From Odontesthes bonariensis (taxonomy: Eukaryota > Chordata > Actinopteri > Atheriniformes > Atherinopsidae): a stretch of DNA of 64,000 nt. The notes under the pieces were generated by a model that searched no databases, was not told the DNA's origin, and saw only the letters and a program-made list of their open reading frames with translations. The DNA is taken from NCBI RefSeq assembly GCF_027942865.1, contig NC_134513.1:36697429-36761428 (forward strand). The letters are read 5' to 3'. Below are positions 47,501 through 59,500 of the stretch, piece after piece; position 1 is the first letter of the stretch; each line of letters opens with the position of its first letter. The position numbers and the translations under genes were made by a program.

Positions 47501-50500
47501 GATTAATTGCTAAACCAAGTCTACGTGGATGTAGCTTAACGTTAAAGGCCTACAGAAAGCTGACACTACACCCAATACATAATGATAATACATACACAGA
47601 GGAACAATAATGATCATTGGACTCTACACCAAAACATTTCATAAACGCATGAAATTTGCGATTTTGAATTTGCCGCTTGGAAATCCTTCCTGGAATTCCA
47701 GACTGGGGGCGGGGCTTCCGTGTGACGTCACAGGTGCCATGGCTTTTCCTGGCTGCCGCTATTAGTATGCTTGTTGAGTGGTGAAGGCAATAAAACGTTG
47801 GGTTCAGTGCAGTTTTTATTGCGAGTAGATGTACGAAGTGCTGTGGCTGCGTGTGTTGCCCTCAGCAGCTCACACCACCGGGGACAGAGGAAGCAGAGAG
47901 ACCCGCGGTCTTGTGTCTGTGTCTCCCTGTCCGCCTGCCTCCTCTCTGGTGAAATCAGCCGGAGCCATCCCGCCGTGTTCAGCTCCCTGCGGTGCGGACG
48001 CTCAGGGGGAATCCACCTGGCGGAGAGCGGACACACCGCGGGATGGTTGCCCTGAAATCAGCCGGCAGAGCGATCAAGAGCCCCGACGTGATTCCGCTCT
48101 CCACCTGGCGGAGAGTGTGTCCGCTCTCCGCCAGGTGGATTCCCCCTGAGCGTCCGCACCGCAGGGAGCTGAACACGGCGGGATGGCTCCGGCTGATTTC
48201 ACCAGAGAGGAGGCAGGCGGACAGGGAGACACAAGTTCCGACCGCGGGTCTCTCTGCTTCCTCTGTCCCCGGTGGTGTGAGCTGCTGCTGCTGAGGGCAA
48301 CACACGCACCCACAGCACTTCGTACATCTACTCGCAATAAAAACTGCACTCAGTGTTTCCCACACATAGACTGATTTGTGGCGGTGCGCCACAGATTAAA
48401 CACCGGCCGCCACATATTGCGTTTCGTTATTATTATTTTTTTAACGCTATTTTAAAAAATACTCGTATTCGTTCAGCTGCATTTCCTTTCCCTGCTCTCC
48501 CTCAGTCTCTCTGTCCCTCGCGTCTCTCTCGCATAGCCTAAACACACACAGCCCCTCCCCTCCGCGCTTCCCTGGAAGCTTGCTAGCTTCAGCGTCGCGT
48601 TAGATTAGCTCTATAGCTCTGACTCAACCGAAAGAAGTCGGCTGGCGAAATTCCTATAAAAATATTTTATATTTTGAATACAATGTTGTCCCGTCCCGAC
48701 CCGACCCATAGCAAACACGCGATTACGCCTTCTTTATAAAGTTAACTAGTCGCAAGTTTGTCGTAAAAAATAATAAAAAAAATGTAGTTGGGTTTGTCGA
48801 GGTCTAAACACTAGCAGCTGTGAATCAAATAAAGTAGGTTTTTTAAACTCTTACACTGAATGTTTGCTGCTTCAATCCAGATGAGTGTTGAAAAATATTT
48901 GCCGCGATTGAAAAAGAGACGTGCGTGTTGAGGATGAGGAGCAGCCTGAACCGGAGGTATCAGTCTGAAACAGCTGAACAGTCCCACCAGTGTAATTAGC
49001 TATGTTATTCATTTGTTTACAATGAAGATGTGAATATCTGCAGATAAGCCGCACCTGTGCCACCCACCGTGACACAGGTGTCACACATCCTTACGTCCCC
49101 CATAATTTTCCTTGATGGAGAAATTATCCAGGTTCTTAACTCCCAATGTGACATTTATGTCACATTACAGATCTCTGACAGTGGGGGGTGGTATTCTGGA
49201 AAAAAGTTCTGAAATGGGTTCTATGTGGTCTGTTTAGTCTGTGTTATAACCCCTTTAATTTTAATTTAAGTAGAAATGGGTCTGGGCTCTTATGGGTTAA
49301 TACAATAAAGTTCTGTGTGACCAATTATTAACGAAGGAATTATTTTGAAGAACTTTTATTTTTTACACCCCCCCCCCCCCCCACAACGTTTTATATGTCT
49401 CGCGTGTTGACGGAGGAGGCTCTGATTGAGAGCAGGTACTGGCTTGATTAAATTCATTCTGGACTCTCTATCCGACCACATGAAGACCTCGGGACACTAC
49501 GGTTTGGCTTTAGGGACCCTCTACTCACTACCATGTAAGTGTTATGTTGTTTGGAGCTGTAGAAGAGGTATAAAAATAGCGTTTTGTAGCGGCGATAAGA
49601 CATGCCCCACTCTCCTCCAGGCTAACGACTTTTGGCTAAAAACGGTCAAATCGAAATTCTCAAAACACATCCGAATGACATGATTTTGATATCAACTCAG
49701 CGTATGTACTCCCAACATCCCGTAAATTGATCTAAAGTGCATTTTACTCTGGATTATCCCTTTAAGTGACCATGCTCTGATCAATTTTGATCCTGCAGTG
49801 AATAATGATGTTACATATATTGATAATACAGTACATGTTTTCAGTTCATAACATACAGCAATGCAGTCTTATCTTCTGTAGACCAAATGGCATGTGTGTG
49901 ATGATAGAACGTTCATTTCAGTCATTTGAGGCTACGTGCCCACGACAACGGTAACGACAGATAAACGCAGAACATTTCGACAGATGTGCCTATCTTGCAC
50001 ACGGCGACGGCGTTTTTTAGGAGTTCAAAACGGAGAAAACGCAAACGCCCTCCAGAGTGGAGATCTTGAAAACGATCCAACCTCTCGTCGCCGTAGGAAC
50101 AGTTCAAGACGCAGAAGTGCGTTTTTTGCACACGTTAAGTGGGTAGTTCTCCATGAACGACTCCCATATCTCACTATATTTATTTTGGACACTCTCCCAA
50201 TCCACATTATCCACTGCCTTCCTGGCTTTGTAGTTCAGTGTCGTGTTCAGGAGCAACTGGACCTCATCATCTGTCCAAACAAAGTTTGAAGGCGTACTGT
50301 TGTTGCCGCCGCGCTTCGCCATTTTCTTCCAACTGACGCGGAGGAAGTAGCCACAAAACAGGCATTTCTCATTTTATTAATATATAACAATATAACTCAT
50401 ATAACAATACCAAAGGTATTGTTGCTACTGCCACCTACGTCCGGGGCGTGCATACTACATCGGCAAACTATGAGTTTTATACGTTTTCCCTGTTCCCATG

Positions 50501-53500
50501 GGTAGACAGATATCCACCCCCAAGCGCTCGTGAGAACGCAGATAAATTGTGGAGGAAAAAAACGGACATCTGCGTTTCTGCTTCAGAGCGTTGTCGTGGG
50601 CACGTAGCCTCAGACTTGACTTGGACTCGAACACAGAGAGCTTCTAAACTGTGTTCTCAGGTCATAAAAACACAATACTTCCAATCAGTTACTGATGATA
50701 TCGGAAAGGGTGTTTTAATGTCAATCAGTGGTCTCAGATCAGTGGTCTCAGATCAGTGGTCTCAGATCAGTGGTCTCAGATCAGTGGTCTCAGATCAGTG
50801 GTCTCAGTGATCAGAGCTCTGCCTGCTTCCTTGCCTTCTCTGGGTCACGTTATGTAACAGTGATGTAATGCTGCTTCTTTGACTTCGCCCTCAAACTTCA
50901 GACTTCCCAACCGGAAGCTGTGGCGTTCATTTGTTACACAACAGCAGCATGAGGTCACCCCCCCCCCTCACACACACCCACTAACCCACACACACACGGT
51001 AACAAAATTGTGTTTTTATTTGTCTTTTTCCAGCTTCTTCAGTCTTTTTGGGGCTTTTATTTGTCTCTCTGGTTGTTTCGTGTTCGCTGTAATTAGTTTT
51101 TCTTTTATTTCAGATGATTTTGTTTAGTTTTTGTAGTGTTGTCTCTTAGTTTTGTATGTTTTTATTAGTTTGAAGTTATTTCTGGTCATCTTCAGTCTCA
51201 GAGTCCAGATAACAAGTCATGAAATCAACAAATGAAGCAGATGTTGTTATTTTGTGCAGAAACGCTGTTTTCTAACAAATATTCATTATAAAAACAATGC
51301 AAACTAATTTACCACTTCATCCTGTTTGTTAAAGGAAGGAATCTTTATCGTCTGATTTACAGTTTGTGTTGAATACATAAAAATAAATAAAAATGCCTCC
51401 ACTTCGGATGTCCCGATCCGATCACGTGATCGAAAATCGGAAGTTTCATCCCGATCAGGGATCGGATATGTAGCCTTTCTATATATGAATATTTATTCTC
51501 ATTATTTATTTCATCAGAACTATAATATTTCAAAACAAATGGGGAAAAATAACGGCTTAGTATTTCCTGTTATGTGATGGTACAGAGTCAGAGCGTCTTA
51601 ACCATAGACGTAATTTACGGAGACGCCTCATAGGCTGACGCTGCCTGTTGGAGCTGACGTATCAGCGCGGCCGCCATCTTGGATGGGTCTCCAATGCCCC
51701 CACATTGCATTTATTTCCACTGGGGAAGGTGTTTATCCCCAACTACAATAATCATAACTCCTCGAATTTTTATGTCTCTGGTCTCACCTCCACACAGAAA
51801 CATGCGGCATGACGTCACTTTGCTGCCGTAAAGCGAAGCAGAACACGGCGGCAGCTTGAAGCTGGGGGCCGAATGTCTGCGGTGTGGGGGTATTTTAAAG
51901 TGGAGGAAAAAAATGTTGCCATTGCAAACTGTGAGATATGCAAACTTGGGATTTCAAGAGGTGGCGAGGACATGGCTAACATCCCTGATGAGAACAGAAA
52001 CAGGCTGGAACCTGACAAGGTAGAGATGTGTGTTTTCATTAAGAAAAACGTACATTTCCTTCTGTGAAGCCAGAGGAGGAGAGGAAGAATTAGGAGTGCA
52101 GTTAAAGCACATTACTACACATTGAACTGCTGTTCATTTTTATATTAGACATTGTTGCACTAAACTACAATGTGAAGAATTTGTTTATTACTTGATTACT
52201 TTTTTTGTTCAAGCTACCTCACAGAAGTGCTCTGTTTATGTGTTTAATGATAAAATAAGTGAAGAAAATGAAAAATCAGGGACATCCTGGATCTGTTTCT
52301 TCGGCATTCTTAATTTTTTTTAATGTATTGTAGAAGTATCGGATCGGAACTCGGTATCGGCAGATACTCAAAATCAAATGACTCAGACTCGGAGTCGGGG
52401 GCAAAAAAACCTGATCGGGACATCCCTAGTCTCCACTCAAAAATAAGAAATTAAAACCAGTTTTAATCAAGTTATAAACTGTTTCATATTGTGACACAAA
52501 ACAATTGAAGCTCAGAAATAAACTAAAGTTCTTCAGAAATGAAACAAAAATTCTAACTGAATCACAGATTTAAATCAAAAAGTCTTTCAGAGCCTGACTT
52601 ATTGATCCTGAAGAAAGTAAATTAAATATTGAACGCTGTCGGCGTCCTTTCAGTCCGTCACGTTGCTGGGACTCTGAGGGACGGAGGGCCGTTGGACCTG
52701 GTCCGGGTTCAGGTCCGGTCCGGTTTGTAGAAGGTAAAATCAGTGCAGCTGTTACCACACCAGGGTTCAGCTGATAAAGAGGTTTACAGCAGTACGGTGT
52801 GAGTCCAGTGTGGTCGGCCTGTGTGGCGTTCGCTGTAACCGGGAACAGCCGGATGACCTCTGAAGGTCACTGTTGTTGTTTGTGTCGTCTCAGGTGGTTT
52901 CTTGGAGTTCTCCCATCTGTTTCCGGGTCTGTGTGAAGGGAAGTCCACGCTGGTTCCCTCCTGCATGTCTCAGCCCTGCCTGCCCGTCGCCAACGTCGGG
53001 CCGACCCGCATCCTGCCACACCTGTACCTGGGCTGCCAGAGAGACGTCCTCAACAAGGTAACGCAGAGGCCACGCCCACTCACACAGTCCACTGATGGGT
53101 CCGTTCTGAAGGATGTGTTTGGAAGCTCAGCGCCTCTTACTCCTTTTCAGCCAAATATTGGTTGAGGTCTGCTTTAGGAGCAGTTCTAATTGGGTTCTGG
53201 AAGGAGAACTACCTCAGAGGGGAAGTCATCTTGTCCCTTTAACATGTATGAACTTCCTCTGGTGAGTTTCTGTAGAGGACCACAGAGCAGGGAGGCAGTT
53301 TATCTTCTCCGTCACCTCGATGGAAACCATTACAGGTTAAAGTCAGATGGAGGAAAACTGCTTCAGGATTCTGACACTCAGCTGTGATGTGGCTCTGAAA
53401 CTCCAGATGTTCAATAAATCTTCTCCAGAAACAGCTGCAGATACTTCATCTGATGTGATCTGATCATGTTGTTACAGGAAGGTGATCTCGTATATCAGAG

Positions 53501-56500
53501 ATGATATAGAATTTTACTTTATTATCAGAGTCCTTTCTCTCAGAAAGGACGGTCCAGTGTTTCCTAAAGGAGATCATTAAGGAAGCATTGGAGCTCCTTT
53601 CCTTAAGACAGCTCTGATGATGACTGAAGGAAGACGCTCTTTATAAAGGTAGCTGCAGACGCTCTTTATAAAGGTAGCTGCAGACGCTCTTTATAAAAGA
53701 TAGCTGCAGACGCTCTTTATAAAGGTAGCTGCAGACGCTCTTTATAAAGGTAGCTGCAGACGCTCTTTATAAAGGTAGCTGCAGACGCTTTTTATAAAGG
53801 TAGCTGCAGACGCTCTTTATAAAAGATAGCTGCAGACGCTCTTTATAAAGGTAGCTGCAGACGCTCTTTATAAAGGTAGCTGCAGACGCTCTTTATAAAG
53901 GTAGCTGCAGACGCTCTTTATAAAGGTAGCTGCAGACGCTCTTTATAAAGGTAGCTGCAGACGCTCTTTATAAAGGTAGCTGCAGACGCTCTTTATAAAC
54001 GTAGCTGCAGACGCTCTTTATAAAGGTAGCTGCAGACGCTCTTTATAAAGGTAGCTGCAGACGCTCTTTATAAAAGGTAGCTGCAGACGCTCTTTATAAA
54101 GGTAGCTGCAGACGCTCTTTATAAAGGTAGCTGCAGACGCTCTTTATAAAGGTAGCTGCAGACGCTCTTTATAAAAGATAGCTGCAGACGCTCTTTATAA
54201 AGGTAGCTGCAGACGCTCTTTATAAAGGTAGCTGCAGACGCTCTTTATAAAGGTAGCTGCAGACGCTCTTTATAAAGGTAGCTGCAGACGCTCTTTATAA
54301 ACGTAGCTGCAGACGCTCTTTATAAAGGTAGCTGCAGACGCTCTTTATAAAGGTAGCTGCAGACGCTCTTTGTAAATGTAGCTGCAGACGCTCTTTATAA
54401 AGGTGGCTGCAGAGGCTCTTTATAAAGGTAGCTGCAGAGGCTCTTTGTAAAGGTAGCTGCAGACGCTCTTTATAAAGGTAGCTGCAGACGCTCTTTGTAA
54501 ACGTAGCTGCAGACGCTCTTTATAAAGGTAGCTGCAGACGCTCTTTATAAAAGGTAGCTGCAGACGCTCTTTATAAAGGTAGCTGCAGAGGCTCTTTGTA
54601 AACGTAGCTGCAGACGCTCTTTATAAAGGTAGCTGCAGACGCTCTTTATAAAAGGTAGCTGCAGACGCTCTTTATAAAAGTAGCTGCAGACGCTCTTTGT
54701 AAACGTAGCTGCAGACGCTCTTTGTTAACGTAGTTGCAGACGCTCTTTGTTAACGTAGTTGCAGACGCTCTTCGTTAACGTAGTTGCAGACGCTCTTTAT
54801 AAAGGTAGCTGCAGACGCTCTTTATAAAGGTAGCTGCAGACGCTCTTTATAAAAGATAGCTGCAGACGCTCTTTATAAAGGTAGCTGCAGACGCTCTTTA
54901 TAAAGGTAGCTGCAGACGCTCTTTATAAAGGTAGCTGCAGACGCTCTTTATAAAGGTAGCTGCAGACGCTCTTTGTAAACGTAGCTGCAGACGCTCTTTA
55001 TAAAGGTAGCTGCAGAGGCTCTTTGTAAACGTAGCTGCAGACGCTCTTTATAAAGGTAGCTGCAGACGCTCTTTATAAAAGGTAGCTGCAGACGCTCTTT
55101 ATAAAGGTAGCTGCAGACGCTCTTTGTAAACGTAGCTGCAGACGCTCTTTGTTAACGTAGTTGCAGACGCTCTTTGTTAACGTAGTTGCAGACGCTCTTC
55201 GTTAACGCAGTTGCAGACGCTCTTTATAAAGGTAGCTGCAGACGCTCTTTATAAAGGTAGCTGCAGACGCTCTTTATAAAGGTAGCTGCAGACGCTCTTT
55301 ATAAAAGGTAGCTGCAGACGCTCTTTATAAAAGGTAGTTGCAGACGCTCTTTATAAAGGTAGCTGCAGACGCTCTTTATAAAAGGTAGCTGCAGACGCTC
55401 TTTATAAAGGTAGCTGCAGAGGCTCTTTATAAAGGTAGCTGCAGACGCTCTTTATAAAGGTAGCTGCAGAGGCTCTTTGTAAAGGTAGCTGCAGACGCTC
55501 TTTATAAAGGTAGCTGCAGAGGCTCTTTGTAAACGTAGCTGTAGACGCTCTTTATAAAGGTAGCTGCAGACGCTCTTTATAAAAGGTAGCTGCAGACGCT
55601 CTTTATAAAGGTAGCTGCAGACGCTCTTTGTAAACGTAGCTGCAGACGCTCTTTATAAAAGTAGCTGCAGAGGCTCTTTGTAAACGTAGCTGTAGACGCT
55701 CTTTATAAAAGGTAGCTGCAGACGCTCTTTATAAAGGTAGCTGCAGACGCTCTTTGTAAACGTAGCTGCAGACGCTCTTTGTTAACGTAGTTGCAGACGC
55801 TCTTTGTTAACGTAGTTGCAGACGCTCTTTATAAAACCAGCTGAAAAGGTTCAGCAGCGTATACAAATGCAACTGGTGATACTAGTGGCGTTTTGAGCCA
55901 TAAAACTGACTTTGTGACTCATTTTGTTTTGCACATTCTCGCCCTGAAACTGACCCCCAGCACCTGGACACTGAGGTACGGTTCTTACTTTACAGTACCG
56001 GGTCAGGCCTCGGCAACAAGATAAAACCATTATGAATAAAGTGAAGAAGGACTGTGAGGTGACCAGAGTTCATTGGATTTTAACTTTCAGGTTTTTTTCC
56101 TCAACCTTCGAACCTGAGATGGTTCTAATCTCACCCGACTGCCCTCTGTTTGTGTTCCAGGAGCTGATGCAGCAGAACGACATCGCCTACGTCCTGAATG
56201 CGAGCAACACCTGTCCCAAACCCGACTTCATCCCAGAGTCTCACTTCCTGAGGGTTCCCGTCAACGACTCGTTCTGCGAAAAGATCCTGCCGTGGTTGGA
56301 CAGATCGGTGGAGTTTATAGGTGAGCGTCCACCTGCGTTACAGGTACCATCTGCGTTACAGGTACCGTCTGCATTACAGGTAGCGCCTGCGTTACAGGTA
56401 GCGTCTGCGTTACAGGTAGCGTCTTAGTTACAGGTAGCGCCTGCGTTACAGGTACCGTATGCGTTACAGGTAGCGCCACGTTACAGGTAGCGCCTGCGTT

Positions 56501-59500
56501 ACAGGTAGCGCCTGCGTTACAGGTAGCGTCTTAGTTACAGGTAGCAACTGCGTTACAGCTACCGTCTGCGTTACAGGTAGCGCCGCGTTACAGGTAGCGC
56601 CTGCGTTACAGGTAGCGCCTGCGTTACAGGTAGCGTCTGCGTTACAGGTAGCGTCTGCGTTACAGGTAGCGTCTGCGTTACAGGTAGCGCCGCGTTACAG
56701 GTAGCGCCTGCGTTACAGGTAGCGCCTGCGTTACAGGTAGCGCCGCGTTACAGGTTGCGCCTGCGTTACAGGTAGCGCCTGCGTTACAGGTACCGTCTGC
56801 GTTACAGGTAGCGTCTGCGTTACAGGTAGCGTCTGCGTTACAGGTAGCGTCTGCGTTACAGGTAGCGTCTGCGTTACAGGTAGCGCCTGCGTTACAGGTA
56901 GCGCCTGCGTTACAGGTAGCGCCGCGTTACAGGTAGCGCCTGCGTTACAGGTAGCGCCTGCGTTACAGGTAGCGCCGCGTTACAGGTTGCGCCTGCGTTA
57001 CAGGTAGCGCCTGCGTTACAGGTACCGTCTGCGTTACAGGTAGCGTCTGCGTTACAGGTAGCGCCTGCGTTACAGGTAGCGCCTGCGTTACAGGTAGCGC
57101 CGCGTTACAGGTAGCGCCTGCGTTACAGGTAGCGCCTGCGTTACAGGTAGCGCCGAGTTACAGGTAGCGCCGAGTTACAGGTAGCGCCTGCGTTACAGGT
57201 AGCGCCTGCGTTACAGGTAGCGCCTGCGTTACAGGTAGCGTCTGCGTTACATAGCGTCTTAGTTACAGGTAGCGCCTGCGTTACAGGTAGCGCCTGCGTT
57301 ACAGGTAGCCCCTGCGTTACAGGAAGCGCCGCGTTACAGGTAGCGCCTGCGTTACAGGTAGCGCCTGCGTTACAGGTAGCGCCTGCGTTACAGGAAGCGC
57401 CGCGTTACAGGTAGCGCCTGCGTTACAGGTAGCGCCTGCGTTACAGGTAGCGCCTGCGTTACAGGTAGCGCCTGCCTGCGGCACACAGCTTAAACTCTGT
57501 TGTGTTTCAGAGAAGGCCAAAGCGTCCAACGCTCGAGTTCTGGTTCACTGTCTGGCGGGAATCTCCCGCTCGGCCACCATCGCCATCGCGTACATCATGA
57601 AGAGGATGGACATGTCGCTGGATGAGGCGTACAGGTGAGACCCTCTGGCACCTTTTACTCCTCTGGGAGCTCATGACCACCTGCAGGTTTCAGCACCTGG
57701 GGGTCCCATTTAGCCCCGGTGGGTTATTCTGGTACCCGACGAGGTGTCCGGGTCCCCTGTTGAACTCGTAGGAACTGTTCTGTTGTCCTGCTTGTAGTCT
57801 GTAGGTTCCCGCCCACAACCAACATGTCTGTTATCTGGTGGTAGAAACAAGACTTTCAGCCTGTTTTATTCAGGGCGGGGGGGCTTCTGAGGTTAAGACC
57901 CTCCATCATGATGCTGAGTCTTGGAGGGTGTGAGTACATGTGACCTCGGAGCAGAGTGCTTTCATCGACGAAGCGGTCCGAGAGTGAAGTCTGAGGTCAG
58001 CAAAGAGTGCATCGTCCCCTCAGGGTGGGGGTGGGTCGCTGTCTCGGGTGGGTGAGAGCTGGGTCATGATGTCAGAAAAGGTTCTTTTTATTTAGAAAAT
58101 ATCAAATAACTTTTCATTCTTATATTTATGTTCTGTATAATCCTTCAGTTCTGTCACACAGCAGGAGAAATCAGATGTTCTGGTTATTGTTTATATTTTT
58201 GGGGAGTTCTAGAGAGGCGCTTCCTTCCTCTGACATCAGGTTACTGTAAGGCGGGAGGAAAAGGATGTTTCCTAAAGGAGATGAAGGAGGAAGCATCAGA
58301 GTTCCTTTCCTCATCATGGCTGCTGCTTCACATGCTTCCTCAAAGCGATGAGCAGCAGAACCTTTTTGATCTGAAGAGCCTGGCAGACAGCTCGGAATGA
58401 CTTTTTATTTGGGTTTTGTGTGTTCTGGAGGGGGAAGAACCCGTAAAGGGCTCCAAACTGTTGTCATAGCAAAGCCTCTGCTGCCATCTGCTGGCAAACA
58501 GAAGCATTTGTTTTCCGCATCTCTGTCCCAGATGCTCTGAGCGCTCCAAACTAAGCGCCACTCTGATGTTTCCCGTTTCCCGTTTCAGGTTTGTGAAGGA
58601 GAAGCGGCCGACCATCTCCCCCAACTTCAACTTCCTGGGTCAGCTGCTGGACTTTGAGAAGAAGATCAAAAGTCCTCCTGGTTCTGAGTCCAGACCGAAG
58701 GCCCTGCATCATCCAGAGCCCAGCGGCAAGTCCATGGCCGGGCCCAAGGACGCAGAGCCTTCGGGCCCCTCAGAGGCCCCCCCCTGGAAACCTCCCGCAG
58801 GCCCCGGTCTGGCCCCGCTGGAGCCCCTCACCCTGCCCTGCGTCTTAGCCGACGCCCCCGAGGAGCTGGCTCAGGCTCTGAGCGGCCTGCAGCTCGCCGA
58901 GGGGCCGGAGGACAGCGCCCGGCTGAAGCGCTCCTTCTCTCTGGACATCAAGTCGTTCGGCGAGCCGGGCGGGAGCTCCGCCCACCGAGTGTTCGCCCCT
59001 CACGGAGGATCCGGGGACGACTTCTACAAGCCGCCGTCCTTCAAAGAGGCCGCCAGCAAGCTGTGCCAGTTCTCTCCGGTGGAGGAGGTGTCGGAGCAGT
59101 CCACCCCGGAGCAAAGTCCCGATAAGGAGGAGGTGGCGGCGCCGGCCCCCAGCGCCTCCGCCAAGCCTCCGCCGGCCCCCAGCGCCGCCGCCAAGCCTCC
59201 GCCGGCCCCCAGCGCCGCTGCCAAGCCTCCGCCTGTGGCTCCCACCTGTGCGCACACGCTGCAGCGCAGCGGCAGCATGGAGGAGAGCGCCACCAGCTTC
59301 CTGTTCGGCCTCTCCCGCAGCCAGCAGCAGCTCGCCAGGCCGGGCTCCAGCGGCGCCCTGAAGGGGTGGCACTCCGACATCCTGCTGGCGCCCGTCACCG
59401 TCTCCACCTCCTCCCTGACGGGCGGCTGGTACCTCTCCTCAGACTCCACGCGCTTCTACTCCACCTCCGCCATCTGGAGCGGCGGCGGGGCCGGCGGCCT

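Larger units (their letters stand above)
47229..52893 (+). other. dusp16 intron 2, holding several mobile elements
   Basis: GT-AG intron of 5665 bp. It carries a foldback, a hAT end, a TTAA-type end, a TIR element, a 14-bp minisatellite and a BED-type hAT remnant, annotated separately. The rest is unremarkable. Confidence 0.85.

Noticed and set aside
58845..59449. Antisense open frames opposite dusp16 exon 6
   Set aside because: Shadows of a GC-rich coding exon; the plus strand matches DUSP16.
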